Positions 31,674 through 40,685 of a stretch of DNA of 64,000 nucleotides are shown here, in pieces. The position numbers and the translations under genes were made by a program. The stretch is from Mucisphaera sp965279675 (GTDB lineage: Bacteria; Planctomycetota; Phycisphaerae; Phycisphaerales; Phycisphaeraceae), in contig NZ_CBDIIJ010000002.1 of NCBI RefSeq assembly GCF_965279675.1, positions 682,001 to 746,000 of the forward strand. The letters are read 5' to 3'. Under the pieces are notes generated by a model. That model was not told the DNA's origin. It made no database searches and saw only the letters and a list, made by a program, of their open reading frames with translations. Numbering within the stretch: position 1 is the stretch's first letter; every line of letters begins with the position of its first letter.

Positions 31674-33673
31674 AGGTTGCTTCCACGGGTGAGGACGGTG
31701 CGCCCCATGAGATCGTGTTCCCGGGCTTTGGCCTGGTCGCGGTTGTCTCTGGCGTAGAGCTTAGCCAGCCACTGGTGGGCGATCTTGTTCTGCGGTGACA
31801 TTCCAAGACAGACTTCAAGGGCCTGGATGGCGGCGTCGTTTCTGCCGGTTTCGGCGAGGGCGATCCCAAGGTTGAGGTGGGCGGAGGGGTAGTGGTGGGC
31901 GTAGCCGATGGTCTCGAGGGCGTGTTCGATGGCCTGGTCGTACTGCTGGAGCTTAAGGTGCGCCTGGGCAAGACCGTTGTGGACGACCGGGCTCTCGGGA
32001 TCGAGCCTGAGGCTTTGTTCGAAGGCCTTGCGGGCGTTGTCATGTTGGTCGGCCCGAAGATAGATGCGTCCGAGGGCGTTGAGGATACGGAGGGAATCGG
32101 GCTCGGCTTCGTTGGCTCTGCGCACGCATTCGAGGGCGGGCTCCGTCTGATTGCGGACGAGATGGATCTCGGCCTCCAACAGCAGGATGGTGGGCGCGTT
32201 GGCGTGCTCGGGCTTAAGGGCTTCGAGTTGCTGCTGGCAGAGATCGAGTTCACCCACGACCAGCGCTGTTCTGGCGAGTTGGAGGCGATAGGCCTCTTCG
32301 TCGGGGTTTTCATCGATCAGCTGCTGCCAGAGCGGGAGGGCCTGGGCGGCGCGGCGGCTGTCGGCGAGGGCCGAGGCGCGGTTGGTGAGGAGGTCGCGGG
32401 TGGCGTTGCGGACGGCGGCGGTGGCGTCTTCGCCGGGGTCGTCGATGTAGCCGAGCGCCACGAGCTGGGCGACGGCTTCGGCGCTGGCGACGGGGTCGTC
32501 CTCTTCGGTGTTGGACGGGTGGAGGCCGGCGTCGCCTTCGATCTTGTCCCAACTGAAGACGCGGTCGGGCGTGACCGGTTGGCTGAAGATTTCGATCCAG
32601 GGTCGGCCGTCCATGTCTCCGCCTAGCGGGAGGTCGAAGAGCGAGAGGATGGTTGGGGTGACGTCGAGGAGCGTCGCGCCGTAGAGGGTTTCGTTCTGCT
32701 TGAAGCTGGGGCCGGCGGCGACGGCGATGCCGAAGGGCCGGTGCCACTGCTCGGGGTCTTCGGTGGCGTCGGTGCCGAGCCGGTCCTGGTCGTTGAAGAA
32801 GCCATGGTCGCTGACCAGGAGGATGTCGGTGTCGGGTCCGGCGAGTTGGACGAGGGTGCCGAGCATCATGTCGTGGAAGCGGTAGCAGCCTTCCATGACC
32901 GGCCCGTAGATGCGGGCGTCACGGTCGCTGATGCCCGGGACGGCCGGCGGGTGGTAGGGCATGAACTGGTGGCCGAAGTGATCGATAGCGTCGTAGTAGA
33001 TCGCGGCGAAGTCCCAGTCGGTTTCCCGGAGCAGGTGGCAGCCGGCGGCATGGATGGTAGAGGCCTTGGCGATGAGGTGGGCGAGGGTCATCAGGCGATC
33101 GTCGTTGTCCTGATCGATCTCGGCGGCGGCCGGGATGAAGGGCAGGAGTGCCTGGGCGTCGAGCATGCGGGGATCGACGCGGTAGGGGTTGAGCTTCTCG
33201 CCGAGTTCGGGCGGGTGAAAGGTGCCGGGGCCGGGATCGATCTCGTGGTCGAGCACGGCGAGCAGGCGGGCGTACTGGTCGGTAACGATCGAACCGCGGA
33301 TGGGTTCGGCGGGATGGGAAGCAAACCAGGAGCAGACGGCGCTGGTGTAGCCCTTCTGGTGGAGGATGTTCCAGATGGCCTTGGTGGATCTGCTGGTGCT
33401 GGTAACCGGGCGGATGCCGGTGCCGTCGGGTCGGGGTTCGGTGAAGCCGCAGATCCCGTGCTTGTCGGCACGCTTGCCGGTGGCGATGGAGGTCCAGAGC
33501 ATCGGCGAGAGGATGGGGCGGATGGTGGCCAGGTTGCCACGGACGCCGCGATCGATGAGCGCCTTGAGATTCGGCATGGCTCCCGCTTGGAGGAGCGGAT
33601 CGATCATCTGCCAGTCGGCGGCATCCCAGCCGATGAGCAGGACCTTCTTCTTCGTCGCAGGCGTGTCACTCAT
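31670..33673 (-). CDS. Alkaline-phosphatase-fold phosphodiesterase with TPR repeats
   Basis: A 667-residue protein. Residues 1-410 are an alkaline-phosphatase-superfamily hydrolase of the type I phosphodiesterase/nucleotide pyrophosphatase kind: metal Asp in LLIGWDAADWQMID, TSIATGKRADKHGICGF, DAIDHFGHQFMPYH and LLVSDHGFF. Residues about 430-660 are TPR repeats (ILNALGRIYLRADQHDNARK, NGLAQAHLKLQQYDQAIEHA, NLGIALAETGRNDAAI). No signal peptide, so probably cytosolic. AAGGTCG precedes the ATG. It is the first gene of a coupled pair with the GH16 enzyme; the substrate is unknown. Confidence 0.87.
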   Translation of the reverse strand: MSDTPATKKKVLLIGWDAADWQMIDPLLQAGAMPNLKALIDRGVRGNLATIRPILSPMLWTSIATGKRADKHGICGFTEPRPDGTGIRPVTSTSRSTKAIWNILHQKGYTSAVCSWFASHPAEPIRGSIVTDQYARLLAVLDHEIDPGPGTFHPPELGEKLNPYRVDPRMLDAQALLPFIPAAAEIDQDNDDRLMTLAHLIAKASTIHAAGCHLLRETDWDFAAIYYDAIDHFGHQFMPYHPPAVPGISDRDARIYGPVMEGCYRFHDMMLGTLVQLAGPDTDILLVSDHGFFNDQDRLGTDATEDPEQWHRPFGIAVAAGPSFKQNETLYGATLLDVTPTILSLFDLPLGGDMDGRPWIEIFSQPVTPDRVFSWDKIEGDAGLHPSNTEEDDPVASAEAVAQLVALGYIDDPGEDATAAVRNATRDLLTNRASALADSRRAAQALPLWQQLIDENPDEEAYRLQLARTALVVGELDLCQQQLEALKPEHANAPTILLLEAEIHLVRNQTEPALECVRRANEAEPDSLRILNALGRIYLRADQHDNARKAFEQSLRLDPESPVVHNGLAQAHLKLQQYDQAIEHALETIGYAHHYPSAHLNLGIALAETGRNDAAIQALEVCLGMSPQNKIAHQWLAKLYARDNRDQAKAREHDLMGRTVLTRGSNL

Positions 33674-33715
33674 ACGGATGCGACCTTATCGGTGGTGATG
33701 GCCGTGCCGAGGCGG

Positions 33716-34861
33716 TTAGCGCCGGCGCTTGCGTGCGGCGAGTGCGCCGGCACCGGCGGCGAGCAGCGCCAGCGAGGTGGGCTCGGGAACCGGTGCGGCG
33801 AAGCCGAAATTGGTGGCGAGGATGCTGAGGTCGATGAGATCGACGGTGGTGTCGCCGTTGTAATCGCCGGATGCCCAGCCGACGCCGGTGGCGTTGAAGC
33901 TGGAGGCGAGGGCGCTGAGGTCGATGAGATCGACGGCCTGGTCGAGATTGGCGTCACCGGCGACGGTGCCAAGGATGTCGCCGAGCAGGAAGTCGATGTC
34001 GTCCTGGTCGGAGTCGGAATCGCCGTCGAGGTCAAGGGCGGGGTCGCCCAGGTCGGCGAAGAGGATGTCGATGTCGGCGGCGTCGACGACGGAATCGCCG
34101 TTGAAGTCACCGGGGATACCGACAGGGATATCGCCCGCGACGATGGGCGTGTCGGGCGTGGACTCGTAGGCCCAACTCTTGAGGATGACCTGGGGTTCGG
34201 CATTGGTGTCGAAGACGATGTCGACTTCGAGCCATGCGTAGTGGGTGGTGCTCGCGCCGACGGGCAGGTCCTGGCCGACGCCATCGTTATCGAGGACATC
34301 GAGGGGGTTGTCGGGGATCTCGAACTGGAAACCGAGGAAGCCGCCGGTGTTGATGAAGTTGTAGGGCGTGCCGAAGAGGGCCCGTGCGGCGATGCCGTAG
34401 CCGCCTGAGGGGGGCTTGGGGTCCTTGAAGCCGGTGCGGTTCAGGGTGCCATCGATGACTGTTCCGCTGGGGAACGACTGTGCGTAGTAGGTGACATTGG
34501 GTCCGGCCGTCGCGGGACCATTGGAGAGGACCCAGTTCTGCTCGACCCACTCGCCGGGGATGTCGGAGGGGAGGATATCCGGGGCTGTGGGGTCATCGAT
34601 GCGGTCGTAGCCGAAGGCTCGGAACTGGACGTTGTTGGAGAAGCTGTTGATGATGATGCGTAGGGCGAGGGCGTCGTCCACGCCGTCGGCGTTGAAGTCG
34701 ATGGCAAAGTCATCGCTCTCCCCGGGAACGGTTCCCACCGTGATGTCGGGGACGAGATCGGTGTAGATGACGGCGGACTGGGCCGCCTGGCCGGTGCCGA
34801 AGGCTCCGAGACCGGCGGCGGTGGTGTATCCGAGGAGTCGCTTGCTGGTATCTGCCTTCAT
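33716..34861 (-). CDS. Dockerin-containing PEP-CTERM protein
   Basis: A 381-residue secreted protein. The N-terminus (KRLLGYTTAAGLGAFGTGQA) is a short export signal. A beta domain (about 30-245) ends in THYAWLEVDIVFD ... SWAYESTPDTPIVAGDIP, shared with the downstream paralog. Four dockerin-like calcium repeats follow (GDFNGDSVVDAADIDILF; DLDGDSDSDQDDIDFLL; GDANLDQAVDLIDLSALA; GDYNGDTTVDLIDLSILA), then PVPEPTSLALLAAGAGALAA and arginines. Likely surface-anchored; no catalytic motif is seen. Confidence 0.88.
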   Translation of the reverse strand: MKADTSKRLLGYTTAAGLGAFGTGQAAQSAVIYTDLVPDITVGTVPGESDDFAIDFNADGVDDALALRIIINSFSNNVQFRAFGYDRIDDPTAPDILPSDIPGEWVEQNWVLSNGPATAGPNVTYYAQSFPSGTVIDGTLNRTGFKDPKPPSGGYGIAARALFGTPYNFINTGGFLGFQFEIPDNPLDVLDNDGVGQDLPVGASTTHYAWLEVDIVFDTNAEPQVILKSWAYESTPDTPIVAGDIPVGIPGDFNGDSVVDAADIDILFADLGDPALDLDGDSDSDQDDIDFLLGDILGTVAGDANLDQAVDLIDLSALASSFNATGVGWASGDYNGDTTVDLIDLSILATNFGFAAPVPEPTSLALLAAGAGALAARKRRR

Positions 34862-34915
34862 GGTATTGGCTCCGCCTTGTTGCAGTTTCTGGTTGGGCTG
34901 TTGCTTTGTTTCTGT

Positions 34916-34953
34916 GGAAAAGCCTTCGCCGGCCCGTTGAAGCCGGAGAAGGG
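34916..34953 (-). terminator. Rho-independent-like terminator of the 34969 gene's transcript
   Basis: On the minus strand CCTTCTCCGGC (34953-34943) pairs with GCCGGCGAAGG (34934-34924), one mismatch, followed by CTTTTCC. Confidence 0.6.
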
Positions 34954-34968
34954 TGCAGGTTTCTCGTA

Positions 34969-35580
34969 TCAGGCAGCGCTACGGCGACGGAGACCGAGGG
35001 CACCGGCACCGGCTGCGAGCAGCGCGAGCGAGGTGGGCTCGGGGATCGCGCCGGCGACGATCCCGGTGTTGGGGGTCGACTCGTAGGCGTAGCCGGTGAT
35101 AACGGCTTCCTGAGGCGTAAGCGTGACATCGACCTGGGCCCAGCCGTAGTGGGTGCTGCCGTCGATATCGAACTGGAAGCCGATGTAGCCACCCGTGCCG
35201 ACGAAGTTGTAGCCGTAGGTGGGATTGATCATCAGATTGGCGCCGCCTGAGAAAGCAGCGTTGCCATCGATGAGTTCTCCTGCAGCGAAGGAGAAGACGT
35301 AGTAGCTGCCGGTCGAGGTGAGGGTGCGTGCGGGCGGGAAGGACCGGGCCTGCATGTTGACGCCGGTGTTGAGGATGGCGCTCTCGATGGTGCCATCATT
35401 GTTGAAATCGAGGTTGAAGTATGAGGGCGTACCGGGGTACTGCACCAGGGTGACCGCCGGATCGACGGGGGTGTAGACGATCCCCGCGGATGCGTCCTGG
35501 CCGAAAGCGAAGGCTCCCAGCCCGGCGGCGGCCAGGTAGGCCATCAGTCTCTGTTGGTCGTTCGTGTCACAAGTCTTCAT
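34969..35580 (-). CDS. PEP-CTERM protein, paralog without dockerin
   Basis: A 203-residue secreted protein whose beta domain matches that of the gene at 33716 (GGYIGFQFDIDGSTHYGWAQ, then GYAYESTPNTGIVAGAIPEP) but which goes straight to the PEP-CTERM tail IPEPTSLALLAAGAGALGLR. The start at 35580 (MKTCDTNDQQRL) is chosen for the GAGGAGG nine bases upstream; a start 15 codons earlier lacks one. It probably arose by duplication with its neighbour; the latter gained, or this one lost, the dockerin block. Confidence 0.87.
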   Translation of the reverse strand: MKTCDTNDQQRLMAYLAAAGLGAFAFGQDASAGIVYTPVDPAVTLVQYPGTPSYFNLDFNNDGTIESAILNTGVNMQARSFPPARTLTSTGSYYVFSFAAGELIDGNAAFSGGANLMINPTYGYNFVGTGGYIGFQFDIDGSTHYGWAQVDVTLTPQEAVITGYAYESTPNTGIVAGAIPEPTSLALLAAGAGALGLRRRSAA

Positions 35581-35738
35581 GGGTCTCGCCTCCTCAGCGT
35601 GTAAGTGGGTCGTGAATCGTCTCAAGGCTTCATGAAATGAGTCAAAGGCTCGTCATGGTGGCTCTCGCAGGCCAGCGATTGCTTCGATGACTGATGCATT
35701 GTGACGCAGGGTGAGCGGCTTGGCAACTATTTTCTCCA

Positions 35739-38462
35739 TCAATGAGCTAATAATTTTTCGATGTCATTTTGGGGGTCATCGAGGACGCAGATGGTGTTCG
35801 TGGTGGTCTTAAGCTGATCGTAGGGGAGCCAGAGCCGGCGGACGCCGGTGAGCGGATGGGGCTCGCCCGTCTGGACCCTGCCGTTGACGATGAAGGTGCG
35901 GGCTGTGCCGCTGCCTCGTCGCCAGACGAGCTCGATGGGCCGGTCTCGGAGCAACAGGTGGAGTCTGATCTCCGAGCAGGGTGCCCAGGTTGCCGGGTTG
36001 ACCCAGATTCCGTCGTGGGCGGGCTGGATGCCGGCGGCATCGTGCACGAGGGTCTTGAGGACGACGTTGGAGCTGCCGGTCTGCCAGTCGTTCATGCTCT
36101 CGCCAAAGGCTCCGGCCTCGTCGATCAGGCTGTAGGAGTTGGGCATGACGAAGGGCGAGTGGGAGACGTGGCGCTCGGGCATGGCGAAGGGCAGGATTTT
36201 GAGCAGTTGCTGCCAGGCTCGCCGGGGTTGGCCGAGTCGGAAGAGAGCCATGATGCCGAAGGCTGTAGCGTGGACGTAGCACGCCCCGTTCTCAGCGGTG
36301 CCGAGCGGGAGGTTGCCGATACGCCCTGCCTGGCGGGTGTCTCTGCCGAAACCCGGGGCGAAGGTCTTGAGGCCGAAGGGGCCATCGAGGCGGTCGAAGG
36401 CCCGGAGGATGTCATCATTAAATGTAGGATCGCGCTGGGCCATGCCGGAGAGGACCCACATGGCGTTGGCGGCGAGTCCGTCGCGGGCCTGGCCGTCGAG
36501 ATCGCAGAAGCCCCCGACTTCGTAGTGCTGGTTGTGTCCCCAGCCGTGGAGGATTCGGCGTGACCGATCATCGGCGGTGGTGATGGCGTGCTGCCTGAGT
36601 GCAGCGGCGAGCTGGCCGGTGGCCTGTCGGTAGCGGGAGCGGTGCTGATCGCTCTGCGGGTGATCGCCAAGGGCGAGCAGCTCTTCCATTTCGAGGCAGT
36701 TCTGATAGAGCTGCAGGGTGGCCATGACGCTGACGCCGTTGCCGTACGCCTGTCCGGGTTCGTCGGTGAGTCCGAGACCGTCGATGGCGTCGTTCCAGTC
36801 GCCATACATCGCGCGGAGACAGCCGGTGTTGGGGTCGCGGTGGTCGAGGAGGTACTCGGCGATACGGATGAGGTGGTCGAGGACGGTGTCGACCGCGTCA
36901 GTTTTGACGGCGTAGGGGGGGTCGCTTTCGACCAGGCGGTGGTAGCCAACGAGTTCACTGAGGATCTGCCGGTCGCCGGTGGCGCGCAGGTAGGTAGCGA
37001 GGGTGGAGATCACCCAGACGCCCTGGTCGATGAAGGGTCGGCTGTCGACACGGCCGGGTCGGCCGGCTTTGTCTGGCAGGGCGTACTGGCGGAGGCAGCG
37101 GCCATCGGGGCCGGTGTAGGCGAGGACTTCGAGGAGTTTGCTGCGTGCGGCCTGCGGACGCCAGAGCAGCTGGGCTTCGATGGCCTGGCAGACGTCGCGG
37201 ACGCCGATGAGCGAGCTGGCGCTGACCTGCATGTAGCCGCGGAGTTCGGCGCAGACATCGACCTGTCTTTTGAGGTGCTCGAAGAAGGCGGCGAAGACCT
37301 CATCGCCAAAGCTCGCTTCGAAGCCTTGGGTTGTCAGGCCGAGGGTGTCGTGGCGGGCGGCTTCTGCTGCCCGGGATTGCTCGAGTTGCCGGTCGGCCTC
37401 GACGGGACTCAGCCTGTGCTTGAGCCAGCGTTCGGGCTGGGTGTCGTTCTGGGCGACGTTGAGCGTGGTTTCCTGACGGATCAGGCTGCCCGAGGGCAGA
37501 GCCAGCTTGAGCAGGTCGGCCGAGACGGCGGTGTCGGTGAACTCGGTGATGGCGGCGGTTTGATCGAGCGACCCGGTACTCACCGATCTGGGTGAGCGCG
37601 CGGAGTGCTGTGAGCCGCCGAGGTAGTTGAGTCTTGAGGTGGTGAGTGACTCGCTCAGTAGCGCGGCACCACGGCTCGCTTCGATGGTTCGTCCGATGAC
37701 GCCATGGTTGACGACAGAGGTTTCGCGATCGATGTCCTCGTTGACCCGGATGAGGACATGCCGGCTGCCTTCCTCATCGGTGATAATCTCGCCGCGACGG
37801 AACCAGACATCCTCGGAGCTGGGATGCAGGCCGTGCCGGAGGAAGGGGTTGAGGTAGGTCGAGAGCACGACCTCGTGATCGTCGTCCGTCTCGTTCCAGA
37901 CGGCGGTGCTCCAGCGCATTTCCTCATCCGGCGAGAGTGAGACGCGGACGACGGCGCAGATGCCGGCGATACGGGTGATGTACCAGGCGGCTTCGGGCGC
38001 CAGCACGGCGAACTGGCGTACCTGTGGACCGGGTTCGGGTTCGAGCGGCAGCAGCCGGACGGTCTGCCGCGGCGAGCCGTCCTTATTGAGCAGGCCGAGG
38101 AAACAGGCGGCGAAGGGCTCGCCACCCTCGGCGGGCTTGAGGAAGTAGGAGAACAGGCCCTTGTTGGCGTGAACCTGTCCCGAGGCGTAGAGCCAGAGAT
38201 TGAAGCCCTCTCGGCCGAGGGCGTAGCGGCTGTCGCCACGCTCGCGGGGGAACTCGAGGACGTGGGTCTCGTCGATGCGGTAGGTGGTGTCGTGGAAGCG
38301 CTGATGGTTGGCGTCGTCGGCGTCGAGTTCGATGCGGTTCGCGGCGGCGATGAACCGCTTGGCCTGCTGGATGAGTGCGTCGCTATGCCTATCTGCTTGC
38401 GGCCTGGCCGTCGGGGCTGGGACTGTGCCGGTGTGTGTGGCGGGTGGCATCGTTGGTTTCAT
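35739..38462 (-). CDS. GH94-family sugar phosphorylase
   Basis: A 907-residue inverting phosphorylase. The N-terminal beta-sandwich (about 60-330) precedes an (alpha/alpha)6 barrel with the GDWNDAIDGLG motif holding the general-acid Asp (about 560), and the C-terminal region has FAPGFGRDTRQAGRIGNLP and DWQTGSSNVVLKTL. Family members split cellobiose, cellodextrins, laminaribiose, beta-1,2-glucan or N,N'-diacetylchitobiose with phosphate. The GlcNAc context nearby makes chitobiose a candidate (inference). No signal peptide. The ATG at 38462 is preferred over a TTG four codons upstream. It follows its ROK regulator by 21 bp. Confidence 0.85.
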   Translation of the reverse strand: MKPTMPPATHTGTVPAPTARPQADRHSDALIQQAKRFIAAANRIELDADDANHQRFHDTTYRIDETHVLEFPRERGDSRYALGREGFNLWLYASGQVHANKGLFSYFLKPAEGGEPFAACFLGLLNKDGSPRQTVRLLPLEPEPGPQVRQFAVLAPEAAWYITRIAGICAVVRVSLSPDEEMRWSTAVWNETDDDHEVVLSTYLNPFLRHGLHPSSEDVWFRRGEIITDEEGSRHVLIRVNEDIDRETSVVNHGVIGRTIEASRGAALLSESLTTSRLNYLGGSQHSARSPRSVSTGSLDQTAAITEFTDTAVSADLLKLALPSGSLIRQETTLNVAQNDTQPERWLKHRLSPVEADRQLEQSRAAEAARHDTLGLTTQGFEASFGDEVFAAFFEHLKRQVDVCAELRGYMQVSASSLIGVRDVCQAIEAQLLWRPQAARSKLLEVLAYTGPDGRCLRQYALPDKAGRPGRVDSRPFIDQGVWVISTLATYLRATGDRQILSELVGYHRLVESDPPYAVKTDAVDTVLDHLIRIAEYLLDHRDPNTGCLRAMYGDWNDAIDGLGLTDEPGQAYGNGVSVMATLQLYQNCLEMEELLALGDHPQSDQHRSRYRQATGQLAAALRQHAITTADDRSRRILHGWGHNQHYEVGGFCDLDGQARDGLAANAMWVLSGMAQRDPTFNDDILRAFDRLDGPFGLKTFAPGFGRDTRQAGRIGNLPLGTAENGACYVHATAFGIMALFRLGQPRRAWQQLLKILPFAMPERHVSHSPFVMPNSYSLIDEAGAFGESMNDWQTGSSNVVLKTLVHDAAGIQPAHDGIWVNPATWAPCSEIRLHLLLRDRPIELVWRRGSGTARTFIVNGRVQTGEPHPLTGVRRLWLPYDQLKTTTNTICVLDDPQNDIEKLLAH

Positions 38463-38483
38463 CAGGGGTCTCAACGATGCGGG

Positions 38484-39626
38484 TTAGCGGGGCATGAACA
38501 GCCGGTCGCTCGGCATCTGGTGGCCGACGCCGAGCATGACGGCATCGAGCACCCGGCAGGAGGCACCGACCGGGACGCCGTGCGTGGTGTAGCGGGAGCC
38601 TCGGACAACGATGTCGCGGCCTTTGATCGGGATGATGCCGGTGTTGATCGACTCGGCGATGCGTTCGATCACGACCTGGTTGGCGAGGTCGACGTTGCCG
38701 CCGATGATCAGCGCCTGCGGGTCGAGCAAGTCGACGACGATCGACATGGTGCGGGCCAGACGGGCGGCGATGGTTTCCAGCTCGGGGGTCAGCGGGGCCT
38801 TGGCGTCGGCGAGTTGCAGGAGTTGGCTGGCCGTCACCGCTTCGAGCGGGTCGTTGTCGAGCAGGGCATCGATCTCGCCCGATGCGAAGTGCTGGCCGCG
38901 GTACATCTTGCCGGCGAGATAGAGGGCGGAGCCGACGCCGGTGAGGGCGAAGCGGTCACCACTTTCGATGGCGTTGATGATGAAGAAGACGAAGCTGTTG
39001 AGGTCGGTGCCGTGACCGTCGCGGGCTTCGGCGATAGCGGCGCAGTTGACGTCGTTGTCGACGTGGACCGGGGCGTCGAGTTTGGCGGCTAGCATCTTGC
39101 CGATGGGGAACATCTTGCGTTTGAGCATGGTGGACTGGAGGACCAGTCCCTCGTCGGGGTTGACGACGCCGGGCACGCCGAGGCCGACGCCAAGCAGTCG
39201 ATCGATCGGGCGGTCTTCGTTGCAGAGACTCTGGACGAGGTCGGCCATGCGGTCTTCGAGGCGGTCTTCCCGGGTATCGCAGGGGATGCGGTCCTTCAGC
39301 GTGACATTGCCAGCGGCATCCATGACGACGGCGAGCAGCGCTTCGGTCTCGACGCCGATGCCGACGGACCAGCCGACGTGCGGATTGATCTCCAGGAGCA
39401 CCTGCTTCTTGCCGACCGACTTGGAGGCCCGCTTGCCGACGGTGCGGACGACCTCGTGTTCGAGGAGGTCACGCATGATGTAGGTGAGCGTGGAGCTGCG
39501 GAGGCCGGTGAGCTCACCCAGCTGACGGCGCGAGAGCTGGCCATACTCCCGGAGGAGCTGGATGGTGAGCCGGCGATTGTGGATCGCGGTGCTCGAGTGA
39601 TTGGCTTTGCCTTGGGGGGTGGTCAT
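38484..39626 (-). CDS. ROK-family transcriptional regulator 1
   Basis: A 380-residue NagC/Mlc-like regulator: winged helix at about 20-75 (LREYGQLSRRQLGELTGLRS then STLTYIM), then a ROK fold (GVGLGVPGVVNPDEG, VDNDVNCAAIAEAR). The kinase-type DxGGT loop, the GExGH motif (here ASGEIDALL) and the CxCG zinc site are absent, so it should bind a sugar without phosphorylating it. It shares an operon with GH94 (downstream) and a prepilin-type gene (20 bp upstream). A related regulator is encoded at 42244. Confidence 0.9.
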   Translation of the reverse strand: MTTPQGKANHSSTAIHNRRLTIQLLREYGQLSRRQLGELTGLRSSTLTYIMRDLLEHEVVRTVGKRASKSVGKKQVLLEINPHVGWSVGIGVETEALLAVVMDAAGNVTLKDRIPCDTREDRLEDRMADLVQSLCNEDRPIDRLLGVGLGVPGVVNPDEGLVLQSTMLKRKMFPIGKMLAAKLDAPVHVDNDVNCAAIAEARDGHGTDLNSFVFFIINAIESGDRFALTGVGSALYLAGKMYRGQHFASGEIDALLDNDPLEAVTASQLLQLADAKAPLTPELETIAARLARTMSIVVDLLDPQALIIGGNVDLANQVVIERIAESINTGIIPIKGRDIVVRGSRYTTHGVPVGASCRVLDAVMLGVGHQMPSDRLFMPR

Positions 39627-39646
39627 GGGGCTGCGTGAATGACGGA

Positions 39647-40423
39647 TTACTGCGGACCGAAGATGCGATTCTCGAAGTCGCTGTTGACGTTGTCCCAGCG
39701 GACGATTCTGTCGGTGATCTGGTCGGGCTGGTAGGACGAGGCGTGACCGTCAGCAAAGAGAAGGTTTCCGGAGCCCCGATGGCGTTCGGGGTCTGGCTTG
39801 AGGTTGTCCCTGGCGGGCTGGAAATCTGTCTGAGTGATCGGGAGGTAGTAATTGATTCGCTGGAGAAACCAGCCCTGAGTACTTCTATGAATAAGCGGGG
39901 CTGCAGAATCCCATAGCTGGGCATACTGCGAGGGGTTACGGATCTGAGACCAGCTTCGTCCATACGGGGCTCGGGCCAGCAAATCGGCTGAGCTAGGAGC
40001 CCCAGGGATCAAAGATACGTGGTCTTCTTCTCGGTTACCGTTAAGAAATAGATCACCGTTGTAGGCGAAGCTACCGCCGAAATCCGTTCTGGTTACACCC
40101 TGCGAAACCATGTCAGGATGCAGTTCGGAGAGATCTGCGGGACAGAAAATAATGGATTCTTCGTCATCAGCGATATAGCCGTTATCGCTTAGGAACGTGC
40201 TCCAACGAACATTGAAAGAGCTGGGAGAAATGACGGTGTCATCGTATTCCAAGGCGTAGACGCTCATGACCACACCGACCTGGCGGAGGTTGCTGAGGCA
40301 GGCCATCTGCCTGGCGGTTTCTCGGGCGGCGCCGAGGGCGGGGAGGAGGATGCCGATGAGCAGGGCGATGATCGAGATGACGACCAGCAGTTCGATGAGC
40401 GTGAAACCTCGGTTCTGGCGCAT
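39647..40423 (-). CDS. Prepilin-type protein (third copy)
   Basis: A 258-residue protein with RQNRGFTLIELLVVISII at the N-terminus and LLFADGHASSYQPDQITDRI near the C-terminus. It is shorter than the 26-28 kb paralogs and lacks their Gly-rich inserts. The ATG at 40423 has AAGGA six bases upstream. Its place ahead of a ROK regulator and a GH94 gene suggests that surface appendages or secretion are co-expressed with glycan use (inference). Base composition in the middle is AT-richer than its neighbours. Confidence 0.88.
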   Translation of the reverse strand: MRQNRGFTLIELLVVISIIALLIGILLPALGAARETARQMACLSNLRQVGVVMSVYALEYDDTVISPSSFNVRWSTFLSDNGYIADDEESIIFCPADLSELHPDMVSQGVTRTDFGGSFAYNGDLFLNGNREEDHVSLIPGAPSSADLLARAPYGRSWSQIRNPSQYAQLWDSAAPLIHRSTQGWFLQRINYYLPITQTDFQPARDNLKPDPERHRGSGNLLFADGHASSYQPDQITDRIVRWDNVNSDFENRIFGPQ

Positions 40424-40685
40424 GGCGGATTCCTTCGGCGTGCGTGCGGGAGAGGATGGCTGAGGGGTCGGGTGATCCATAGGTCTGGGTCAAGACTAAC
40501 GCGGAAAACCGCCGCGTCAATAGTTCACTCTAAAAGATAATTAAATAAATTCGGGTGGCCAGCATATCGCGGCTTACATCATTAATCACTTATGTCATTA
40601 TTTTAAAATGTTTTATGAGCCCACACCACAATCGACAGCGTCTCATGCGATTCTGAGTAAACAGCAGCTGAGGGACAAATCCGGC

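Noticed and set aside
32741..34408. 555-codon + frame over the phosphodiesterase and PEP-CTERM genes
   Set aside because: Val/Gly/Asp-rich shadow covering the ends of two well-supported minus genes; no ribosome site.
40560..40620. Possible dif site in the AT-rich gap
   Set aside because: A CATTAA...TTATG core exists, but the central spacing is 4 rather than 6 bp and the outer arms do not match.
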